DNA of 5,819 nucleotides from DASRAJ01 sp039920305 (lineage in GTDB: Bacteria; Bacteroidota; Bacteroidia; Chitinophagales; UBA10324). Of this stretch, positions 1-5,819 are shown piece after piece (position 1 is the stretch's first letter; each line of letters begins with the position of its first letter). The stretch is taken from NCBI GenBank assembly GCA_039920305.1, contig JBDSEA010000031.1, positions 1 to 5,819 of the forward strand, written 5' to 3'. The translations under genes and the position numbers were made by a program. The notes under the pieces were generated by a model. The model ran no database searches and was not told the DNA's origin. It saw only the letters and a program-made list of their open reading frames with translations.

Positions 1-1
1 T

Positions 2-2917
2 GTAATGACCTGGAAAGATAATGAGCACATTATCTATCGCTCACGTAAACAATCATTCAATGATTTTAAAGGAAAGCTTTTTATAGCTGGTATCAACGGC
101 GGCCTGAGTGAAGAGCTGCCCTTTTCCGTAGGCGGTTTTTGCTCGTATTCACCGGACGGAAAAAGGCTTGCAATGAACCGTGTATTCCGGGAATTCAGAA
201 CATGGAAGTATTACCGGGGCGGAATGGCAGATGATATATGGATCTATGATTTTGGCTCCATGCAGTGGTCAAACATCACCCATAATGACGAACAGGATAT
301 TGAGCAGATGTGGCATCAAAACAAAATCTATTACCTCAGCGATCGCGATAAAACAATGAATCTGTATGTATATGACCTCAATAACGGGCAAACACGTAAG
401 GTCACCAGCTATACTGATTACGATATCAAGTTTGCATCGCTTGGCGATAAGGATATTGTCTTTGAAAAAGGCGGCCTGCTCTATATTTTGAATCTCGCAA
501 GTGAACAGGCTACTCAGGTCAAGGTACAAATTGCCGGTGATGATAGCTGGAGCAGAAGTGAATTTGTTGACGGGGCAAAATTCATTGAAGGCTGGGACCT
601 TTCTCCTGATGGCAACCGCCTATCCATAGTTGCCCGCGGTGATGTGTTCACTGTTCCCGCTGAAAGCGGCATCACCCGCAACCTTACCAACACTAACAAT
701 GCACACGAGCGCGATGCCGTATGGAGCCCTGATGGAAACTGGATTGCCTATATCAGCGACACAACCGGTGAAGATGAAATTTATCTGAAGCCGCAGAAGG
801 GTGATGGCAAGACAATACGGCTGACTACCACTGGCGATAATTACAAATATCATTTGAGATTTAGTCCTGATAGCAGGAAGATCATGTGGAGTGACAGGAA
901 ACAAACCCTGCAGTATGTGAATGTGGATACACGGAAAATCACCGTTGTGGAACATTCAGATGCGGGTGAATACATTTATTATGACTGGTCACCGGACAGC
1001 AAATGGATTGCCTATGCGCGGCCTGAATGGCAAACCCAAAACCGCATATTTATTTACAATCTTGCAAGCAGGCAGCCGACAGCGGTAACAGATAACTGGT
1101 TCACGAGCTACGAGCCCACTTTTACCCATGACGGAAAATATCTTCTTCTGACCTCTGACCGGGATTTCAATCCCACCTTCAGCAATGTCGAATTTCAGAT
1201 CTCTTATCAGAATCTCAGCAAGGTCTACCTTCTTGCGCTTGCAAAATCAACTGAATCCCCTTTCGCACCGGAGAATAATGAGGTGAGGCCTGCCGGAAAA
1301 AGCAGTGACGATGCAGATGATAAAGCTTCTAAGAAAAAAAGTGATAAATCTTCATCCGCCAAAGAGAATGATGGAGAATCCGGAGCTGCACCCGATGTAA
1401 AAATTGATCTTGACGGAATAACAAGCAGGCTGGTTTCGCTGCCCATTGATCCCTCACAGTATTTCAACCTCCAGTATCGTGATGGAAACATCTACTATCA
1501 GAAGCAGAAGGCGGGTGAAGAAAAGGCAACTTTGATGATTTACAAACTGAAGGAAAGGAAGGAGGAGGAACTGGGGCAGGCAGACAGTTACCTGATTTCT
1601 TTTGACGGGAAAAAAATGGCAGTGAATAAAAGCGGAAGTTATTATGTCATTAATCTGCCCACCTCAAAATTTCAGGCAGATAAAAATGCAGACCTGAGCA
1701 ACATGAAAATCTGGGTTGACCGCCATGCGGAATGGCAGGAAATCTTTAATGAGTGCTGGCGGCAGATGCGGGACTTTTTTTATGCGCCCAATATGAATGG
1801 CGTTGACTGGAATGCCATGAAGGTAAAATATGGCCCGCTTGTTCCGGATGTGAATCACCGCGCTGATCTCACATACCTGATTGGCGAGATGATTGGCGAG
1901 CTAAGTATTGGCCATGCGTATGTGGGCGGCGGTGATGAGCCCAAGCCTGAGAGAATTCAAACCGGCTTGCTGGGTGCGGAGATTGTAAAGGATGGTTCCG
2001 GATTTTTCAGGATCATTGAGATATTTAAGGGGGCAAACTGGAACAGCGCGCTGCGCTCCCCACTCACAGAGCCCGGTGTAAATATTAACACCGGTGATCT
2101 TATCATCGCGGTGAATGGTACGCTCACCAATTCCACCCCTGACCTATATTCATTGCTCGTAAACACCGCCGGCAAACAGGTGGAATTGACTGTAAATTCA
2201 AAACCAACGATGGATGGCTCACGAATAGCCATTGTGGTTCCCATCAGTGATGAGAGAAACCTGAATTATTTCGGCTGGGTGGAACACAACATTCATTACG
2301 TTGACTCCGTATCGAAAGGAAAGATCGGATACCTCCACATTCCCAACATGGGTGTTGAGGGGCTTAATGAATTTATAAAGCATTTTTATCCACAGCTCAA
2401 CAAGCGTGCGCTCATTATTGACGACCGTGGCAATGGCGGCGGATTTGTTTCAGGATTGGTTTCACAGAGGCTGGTATCACAGCTTGTGTATTACAACATG
2501 GCCCGCAATCAAACAGGGGGCACCGATCCGCAGATGTTGCTCGGCCCCAAGGCCCTTCTTACTGATCAATATTCCGCTTCCGATGGCGACATCATTGCGT
2601 ACCGCTTTAAGACATTAAAGATTGGTCCGGTGATCGGGCAGCGCACGTGGGGCGGTGTGACTGGTATTCGCGGCACGCTGCCCATCATGGATGGCGGCTT
2701 CCTGAACCGGCCGGAGTTCGCACCTTACACTGATAAGGGATTTGTGATTGAGGGGTATGGCGTTGACCCCGATATTGTAGTTGAGCAGGACCCCGCGCAG
2801 GAATATATTGGAAATGATCAGCAGCTGAACAAAGCCATTGAGGTGATGATGGATTCACTGAAAAACGGGGAAAGGGTTATTCCACAAGTTCCTCAGTATC
2901 CTGATAAAACTAAATAG
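2..2917 (+). CDS. Tricorn protease homologue (S41 family serine protease), 5'-partial
   Basis: The protein is predicted to cleave peptides or proteins, probably in the periplasm or outside the cytoplasm as in Bacteroidota relatives. The frame is open to the window edge, so the ATG at 5 is probably internal, and the signal peptide and first propeller blades lie upstream. Residue numbers count from that ATG. PD40-type blades (SPDG or a variant) occur near residues 49, 200, 241, 287, 329 and 374. A Lys/Ser/Asp-rich linker covers about 420-468. The tricorn core is about 565-650, PDZ about 654-737, and the catalytic domain about 740-950. His637 (in GHAY), Ser859 with Asp860 (in YSASDGD) and Glu916 (in IEGYGVDPD) match the catalytic His, nucleophile Ser and Glu of Thermoplasma tricorn. 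DDRGNGGG at 806-813 is the conserved glycine loop. The residue before the His is Gly636, where archaeal tricorn has Ser. The gene ends at TAG 2915-2917. The family call is secure; substrate and exact location are not known. Confidence 0.93.
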   Translation, partial: VMTWKDNEHIIYRSRKQSFNDFKGKLFIAGINGGLSEELPFSVGGFCSYSPDGKRLAMNRVFREFRTWKYYRGGMADDIWIYDFGSMQWSNITHNDEQDIEQMWHQNKIYYLSDRDKTMNLYVYDLNNGQTRKVTSYTDYDIKFASLGDKDIVFEKGGLLYILNLASEQATQVKVQIAGDDSWSRSEFVDGAKFIEGWDLSPDGNRLSIVARGDVFTVPAESGITRNLTNTNNAHERDAVWSPDGNWIAYISDTTGEDEIYLKPQKGDGKTIRLTTTGDNYKYHLRFSPDSRKIMWSDRKQTLQYVNVDTRKITVVEHSDAGEYIYYDWSPDSKWIAYARPEWQTQNRIFIYNLASRQPTAVTDNWFTSYEPTFTHDGKYLLLTSDRDFNPTFSNVEFQISYQNLSKVYLLALAKSTESPFAPENNEVRPAGKSSDDADDKASKKKSDKSSSAKENDGESGAAPDVKIDLDGITSRLVSLPIDPSQYFNLQYRDGNIYYQKQKAGEEKATLMIYKLKERKEEELGQADSYLISFDGKKMAVNKSGSYYVINLPTSKFQADKNADLSNMKIWVDRHAEWQEIFNECWRQMRDFFYAPNMNGVDWNAMKVKYGPLVPDVNHRADLTYLIGEMIGELSIGHAYVGGGDEPKPERIQTGLLGAEIVKDGSGFFRIIEIFKGANWNSALRSPLTEPGVNINTGDLIIAVNGTLTNSTPDLYSLLVNTAGKQVELTVNSKPTMDGSRIAIVVPISDERNLNYFGWVEHNIHYVDSVSKGKIGYLHIPNMGVEGLNEFIKHFYPQLNKRALIIDDRGNGGGFVSGLVSQRLVSQLVYYNMARNQTGGTDPQMLLGPKALLTDQYSASDGDIIAYRFKTLKIGPVIGQRTWGGVTGIRGTLPIMDGGFLNRPEFAPYTDKGFVIEGYGVDPDIVVEQDPAQEYIGNDQQLNKAIEVMMDSLKNGERVIPQVPQYPDKTK

Positions 2918-3087
2918 GCGCTTAGTGATAAGGGTGATTAATATTGAAATACTAGACATGATTCCGGCCGTCGGGAAGTTATTTACATGATACCTGGTTG
3001 CAGAATAGTTTCCATATTTTCTTGTTGATTGATTGTAAACATAAAACTCTTTACCTTCTGCATTTTTGTGTTTTGAATAAGCATAAT
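2918..3087. other. Convergent intergenic gap
   Basis: This is the space between the 3' end of the tricorn gene and the 3' end of the leftward gene row. I see no convincing coding frame, tRNA or strong GC-rich hairpin followed by a T-run. The only inverted repeat I noticed is a 7-base TGCAGAA (about 2999-3005) with TTCTGCA (about 3057-3063), too far apart to be a typical terminator. Base composition moves from the mixed GC of the protease gene to strongly AT-rich within this gap. Confidence 0.6.
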
Positions 3088-3780
3088 TTAATTATAACCT
3101 GCAATAATGGAAATCACTCCGCCTGCAATAGCGGCTAAAAAACAAAGTATTATTATAATCGCATTTCCCTGTTCACCTAATGCTAATTTAATTTTTCATC
3201 ACTAATGTTTTCTTTCTTTTTTTTAATCATCAAATTAGGAATAAATACATTTCCACCTATTAAATAACAAAAAGGTAATCGCTTTCCATTAAACCTAAGC
3301 TTATTAATATAATGATTAATATATTTCGCAATATCTTCTTTTTCAATGCCAGCTTGGGATAAGTATCCATCTTCAGTGAGAGCTATAAAACCATCGATAT
3401 AAAAATTTACATTATTCAAATTTGAAGCAATCGTATAGTAAATTGTAGCCCCATTCTCGGACATTGAATCAGATGCCTTATAAAATCCTTCACCTGCAAT
3501 CTTAAAGTCATTTTTGATTCTATTGAATTTGGCAATTATTTTCCTGTTACTATTTGTTTCTTCGAATTTTTTCGTAATATAAGGTATTAAATTAACTGTA
3601 TTTACTTTTGAAAAAAGAAGAGAAACATATTCTTTGTCTTTTGTGATAAAAAAACTTCCTAATTTTTGAATTAATAGCTTAATAAAAACGATTTTTAAAT
3701 AAAAAGCTATTTTCTTTGATTTCTTTTATCCATTCTAAAAGTGATATTATTTTAAGGTTTAAAACGTTTACGTATTTCAT
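3088..3780 (-). pseudogene. Unrecognised protein with C-terminal TM helix, broken by two homopolymer frameshifts
   Basis: No family recognised. Three protein-like segments lie in different frames in the same direction. Segment 1 starts at ATG 3778-3780 (MKYVNVLNLK) and stops soon after KNRFY. Removing one base from the T5 run (3684-3688 on the + strand, A5) continues it into segment 2 (KLLIQKLGSFFITKDKEYV onward). Segment 2 runs about 160 residues and contains the 93-codon ATG frame at 3183-3464, which is therefore probably not the real start. Adding one base in the run at 3192-3196 joins it to segment 3, which ends at TAA 3088-3090. Segment 3 carries a 21-residue hydrophobic helix (minus strand 3162 to 3100) with the tail GYN. 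The repaired product is about 230 residues: a Lys/Ile/Asn-rich soluble part and a C-terminal membrane anchor. Segment 1 might instead be continuous with the preceding frame (see findings). The lesions could be real decay or sequencing error; intact function is unlikely as written. Confidence 0.6.
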
Positions 3781-3808
3781 CGTTTAAATTATCTTCTTCA
3801 ATATCTTA
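3752..3808 (-). pseudogene. Protein-like codons following the TAA of the J-like gene
   Basis: Directly after TAA 3806-3808 the same frame reads DIEEDNLNDEIRKRFKP and stops at TAA 3752-3754. The stretch is charged, amphipathic and uses codons typical of the neighbouring genes. It overlaps the ATG at 3780. A one-base removal in the run near 3758-3764 would fuse it to NLKIISLLEWIKEIKENSF in the next frame. It may therefore be the lost middle of one larger gene, or the true N-terminal part of the following one. Confidence 0.4.
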
Positions 3809-4423
3809 CTCAATTTTACCTTTTTCTCGTCCGAAAACAATACCGTAACTTTCATTATCTACTCCGTCAATCCAAGATGTATCACATTCAATTGTCCAGT
3901 TGTCTTCAAAGTTTAATTCAAAGAATGCAGTCGGGATAAAATAGCTATCCTCTTTTTTTCTTTCAACGATGTATTCATTTTCATTTTTTTGAAGCAAATG
4001 ATCTTCATCGTCTGTGTTGCTAAAATGAGATGATGATGCAATTAAGTTTTCGTTTGTGACAACTGGCTTCAATACTTTGTTCTTACTTGCAAGTGCAGCT
4101 TTTTCCCAAATCCTAATTGCGCTTTCAGTATTATTCTCTTTTAAAAGGTGAAGAGCCAATTCATCAACAGGGTTGTTTTGCCAAAACCAAAAGAGTGAGT
4201 AAAGAAGTTTGCTTTCGCTTTGCTCAATTTTCTTTTTTGCTTCTTCAATGTTTTCGGACGTTCTGTTAATCGGTGACAAAAATGAATAATCAGCTTCGCA
4301 GGACATTGCTTTACCCATCTCAGCGTAAGTTGCAAGCATATTGATCTGCTTAGCAATTTCTTTTTCACTTGCTGTAATTGGCAAGTAAAGTATTCTGAAA
4401 GGGTTGTTGGTAATAAGATTCAT
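3806..4423 (-). CDS. J-domain-like protein truncated inside a LamG/DUF1080-like domain
   Basis: The 205-residue product begins at ATG 4421-4423, three bases after the extended frame of the gene before it. Residues 7-81 resemble a divergent DnaJ-like fold: NPFRILYLPITASEKEI, then a helical stretch to the aromatic run LLYSLFWFW at about 73-81. There is no HPD motif, so classical DnaK stimulation is not implied. Residues 86-115 (VDELALHLLKENN, then AIRIWEKAAL) look like a short helical repeat. An acidic linker follows. About 174-202 (NWTIECDTSWIDGVDN, then YGIVFGRE) reads like the first strands of a concanavalin-like LamG/DUF1080 domain. That domain normally needs roughly 150 more residues, so TAA at 3806-3808 ends the protein early. 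Seventeen protein-like codons follow the stop. I think it is a truncated gene of unknown function. The domain calls are from pattern memory and are moderate in certainty. Confidence 0.65.
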   Translation of the reverse strand: MNLITNNPFRILYLPITASEKEIAKQINMLATYAEMGKAMSCEADYSFLSPINRTSENIEEAKKKIEQSESKLLYSLFWFWQNNPVDELALHLLKENNTESAIRIWEKAALASKNKVLKPVVTNENLIASSSHFSNTDDEDHLLQKNENEYIVERKKEDSYFIPTAFFELNFEDNWTIECDTSWIDGVDNESYGIVFGREKGKIE

Positions 4424-4426
4424 CTC

Positions 4427-4909
4427 TTAGAAACGTGGGAAATTTTTTAATAAATCATTTTCAACAACTCTTGTAGAAGGGTAAGCGGAATAATATTGCT
4501 ACTCGAATGCCTGATAGCTTGCTGAACTACTTATCATTCTTTTGAGGGTGGCGTAAAAATTCTTTTTATCGCGAAGAAAAGTATTGAATGAAGTATATGC
4601 CGTGAAACCAAAAATCAGCGTGAATACTGTAATCACAATAGTGAGTAAACCAATGGCAAGAATATTATCCCACGCACTTTCTGCTATAGGTCTGTTCGCT
4701 AAACCGATTAGCTCAATAGGAATAAAGCAAGCAGCAATACGAATCATCCACCAAGTGATAGGAAATTTATTTCTGAAAGATATTTGCGGCTCAAATTCAA
4801 AGACAGGATTGGATTTGAGTTTTTTCTGAAGTGCATTGAATTCAACCTCAGAAATTATCGGAGGCGGTGTGAAATAATAAGTTGTTGTAGTGTATCTGTA
4901 AACTGCCAT
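4427..4909 (-). CDS. Small two-TM membrane protein with an in-frame TAG near the C-terminus
   Basis: I chose ATG 4907-4909 (MAVYRYTTTTYYF). It lies 7 bases after the stop of the SH3 gene, whereas the longer ATG at 4972 would overlap that gene by 56 bases with an unconvincing leader. The frame first ends at TAG 4499-4501 after 136 residues (product MAVYRY to YQAFE). It then stays open and protein-like for 23 codons (QYYSAYPSTRVVEND to FPRF) up to TAA 4427-4429, three bases before the next ATG. The full span would be 160 codons including the TAG. Features: an N-terminal Thr/Tyr/Pro segment (7-17), a soluble part, hydrophobic helices at about 53-71 (WWMIRIAACFIPIELIGLA) and about 83-104, then a basic RDKKNFYATLKR tail probably in the cytoplasm. 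No family recognised. It is part of a co-directional row and probably an inner-membrane component acting with its neighbours. Confidence 0.6.
4499..4501 (-). other. Premature TAG inside the two-TM gene
   Basis: The codon after SASYQAFE is TAG. The same frame then continues QYYSAYPSTRVVEND without interruption to TAA at 4427-4429. The extended end gives the close operon spacing (3 bases to the next ATG), while stopping at the TAG leaves 75 bases with no other use. A single base change (for example from CAG, AAG or TCG) would explain it. Confidence 0.55.
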
Positions 4910-4916
4910 GAGTTCA

Positions 4917-5429
4917 TTATTTGTAAGAAGTAACGATGTAAAATTCCCACGTGTAGTCCATGTTCTTTTCAAAATTATCAGTTCCGATTAACGGAATTAC
5001 ATTAGGTGCAGATGCTCGATAATTGTAGTTGCCGGGACTTAATGTTAGTGTCCTTTTTTCGTGAGGAGCAAGAGTGAAACTCTCACTATTCAGTTTTAGC
5101 GTCATTGTTACATTCGTATTGTTGAACACTTCTGCGCTCGGATTGTAGTTAATTGATGAACCCGTGGGTGTAAAAACATCTTGATCGTTCTTCTTCACTT
5201 CTTCGCCAACTTTTACATACGATTTGTAAACGTAACCTTCCTGATTGGTTTTAATGTCAATGACATCGTAGAAATCATCTTCTGTTTCAAGTGAAACGAT
5301 AAAAACTTCAGAGCCGGGTTTCAATGACATAATGATCCTTGATTCGGTGCTTGGTTCTTCTCTGAAATTTACCTGCTTCGTAACCCAACCAATGTAGGAT
5401 TGGCAATAAGCCGAAGGTGTTATACCCAT
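4917..5429 (-). CDS. Exported SH3-domain protein, 5' end removed by an IS630 insertion
   Basis: From the ATG at 5427-5429 the product has 170 residues. It opens with MGITPSAYCQ, which looks like the last part of a signal peptide and its cleavage site, not a true N-terminus. Residues about 12-73 form a bacterial SH3 domain: YIGWVTKQVNFREEPS is the typical 'NVRxxPS' start, LKPGSEVFIV the central strand, and GYVYKSYV the 'GWVxxxYL'-like end. SH3b domains usually bind peptidoglycan or peptides outside the cytoplasm. Residues about 95-170 form a second, beta-rich domain (VFNNTNVTMTLKLN, FTLAPHEKRTLTLSPGNY, DYTWEFYIV) that I do not recognise. Upstream the frame stays open only to TAA 5457-5459, inside transposase sequence, with no other start codon. 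The ATG probably serves only by chance. It is the first gene of a leftward row, 7 bases ahead of the two-TM gene. The SH3 call is good; a functional product is doubtful. Confidence 0.75.
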   Translation of the reverse strand: MGITPSAYCQSYIGWVTKQVNFREEPSTESRIIMSLKPGSEVFIVSLETEDDFYDVIDIKTNQEGYVYKSYVKVGEEVKKNDQDVFTPTGSSINYNPSAEVFNNTNVTMTLKLNSESFTLAPHEKRTLTLSPGNYNYRASAPNVIPLIGTDNFEKNMDYTWEFYIVTSYK

Positions 5430-5818
5430 TAGACACAGGTTTCCGAAAATTTTGGTTTAATGATTTGAAAGTTTTCTGTCATCAGAGTATTCAGTTCATT
5501 GGTATAGTCTTTCAGCCGGCAAAAGAATTTTAGTGACACCGTTCGCATTTCATCTATCGTTGAATAATGCCGGTGATAGAGAATCTTCTTCTTATAAAAT
5601 TTCCATAGTCGCTCGATCAGATTCAGGTTGGGGGAATAGGATGGTAAATATTGCATTTGAATTCTTTGATTGTGTTCTAAATATTGTTTCAGCATTTTGG
5701 CGTGATAATATTTTGCATTGTCAGATATGATTATGATGTTGCCTTGCGGCTGATGGTGTTTTATCTTTTCCAGTAAGGCTATGGTTGATTGAGCATTAAT
5801 TTGTTCTGATTCGTGAAT
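5429..5818 (-). CDS. IS630-family transposase, C-terminal part
   Basis: This is the DDE-type enzyme that cuts and joins IS630 ends at TA dinucleotides. The frame is open to the right edge of the window, so the N-terminal helix-turn-helix and first Asp lie outside. Visible are 129 residues starting IHESEQINAQSTIALLEK. NIIIISDNAKYYHAK carries the second catalytic Asp (codon 5720-5722). YLPSYSPNLNLIERLWKFYK is the family signature with the catalytic Glu (codon 5612-5614). I count 35 residues between them, in line with the IS630/Tc1/mariner spacing. Stop codon TAA at 5429-5431 overlaps by one base the ATG of the SH3 remnant (TAATG). The ATG at 5695 is internal. The visible part has no frameshift and both visible catalytic residues, so the element may still be active; the missing part decides. 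Confidence 0.92.
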   Translation of the reverse strand: MHESEQINAQSTIALLEKIKHHQPQGNIIIISDNAKYYHAKMLKQYLEHNQRIQMQYLPSYSPNLNLIERLWKFYKKKILYHRHYSTIDEMRTVSLKFFCRLKDYTNELNTLMTENFQIIKPKFSETCV

Positions 5819-5819
5819 G
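5430..5819 (-). mobile_element. IS630-family insertion sequence, one end only
   Basis: The element is inferred from the transposase and from the abrupt start of the SH3 gene beside it. The left boundary is not proven. IS630 elements insert at TA and duplicate it, and a TA lies at 5430-5431, exactly where the signal-peptide frame becomes readable. If that is the target TA, the terminal inverted repeat would begin at 5432 with GACACAGGTTTCCG, and the transposase stop would be completed by target bases. The other end and its matching repeat lie beyond the window. Confidence 0.65.

Noticed and set aside
2406..2618. Plus-strand 70-codon frame inside the protease catalytic domain
   Set aside because: It overlaps conserved tricorn motifs in another frame; a shadow.
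2962..2977. TTCCGGCCGTCGGGAA near-palindrome as a terminator or operator
   Set aside because: Only four outer pairs form before a mismatch, and no T-run follows.
2999..3063. TGCAGAA / TTCTGCA inverted repeat as a bidirectional terminator
   Set aside because: Only 7 pairs with a loop of about 50 bases and no adjacent T-run.
3192..3688. Programmed ribosomal frameshifting in the last gene
   Set aside because: There are two shifts in opposite directions in plain A/T runs, with no slippery heptamer or downstream structure that I could see, among other lesions.
3752..4501. Reassigned stop codons (TAG and TAA read as amino acids)
   Set aside because: The protease gene ends at TAG and the transposase at TAA, both at sensible places, and the region also has frameshifts, so mutation is the simpler reading.
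4584..4829. Plus-strand 81-codon frame opposite the two-TM gene
   Set aside because: It is the antisense of a clear membrane protein and shows no family signature.
4910..4972. Upstream ATG at 4972 as start of the two-TM gene
   Set aside because: It would overlap the SH3 gene by 56 bases and add an unlikely leader; ATG 4909 gives a 7-base gap and a natural N-terminus.
5533..5730. Plus-strand 65-codon frame opposite the transposase
   Set aside because: It lies opposite the DDE signature and has no features of its own.

Overview
The window looks like a piece of a Bacteroidota-type chromosome. The pointers are a secreted-type tricorn protease homologue with PD40 propeller repeats, weak or absent Shine-Dalgarno sequences, and AT-rich hypothetical genes of a kind common in that phylum. 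The assignment is an inference from gene content, not from a marker gene.

Region 1 (1-2917, + strand) is one long gene for a tricorn-like S41 serine protease. Its 5' end lies outside the window. It has PD40 propeller blades, a charged linker, the tricorn core, a PDZ domain and the catalytic domain. The serine nucleophile, histidine and glutamate can all be picked out. It is visibly richer in GC than everything that follows. A 170-base convergent gap (2918-3087) separates it from the minus-strand genes.

Region 2 (3088-5429, - strand) is an AT-rich, tightly packed gene row read right to left. It runs from a secreted-type SH3-domain protein, to a small two-TM membrane protein, to a J-domain-like protein that breaks off inside a LamG/DUF1080-like fold, to an unrecognised protein with a C-terminal TM helix. 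Almost every member is damaged. The SH3 gene has lost its start and most of its signal peptide. The membrane-protein gene has an in-frame TAG followed by 23 more protein-like codons. The J-like gene has an in-frame TAA followed by protein-like codons. The last gene can only be read through by correcting two one-base shifts in five-base homopolymers.

Region 3 (about 5430-5819, - strand) is the 3' part of an IS630-family transposase, with the second catalytic Asp and the Glu of the DDE triad. Its stop codon overlaps the first ATG left in the SH3 gene. The simplest reading is that an IS630 element inserted into the signal-peptide region of the first gene, removed the operon's promoter and start, and left the downstream genes to decay. 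Homopolymer sequencing error could explain the frameshifts but would not easily explain the two nonsense codons. If intact copies exist elsewhere, the SH3 / two-TM / J-like-LamG / TM-anchored set is an uncharacterised putative envelope-associated module.
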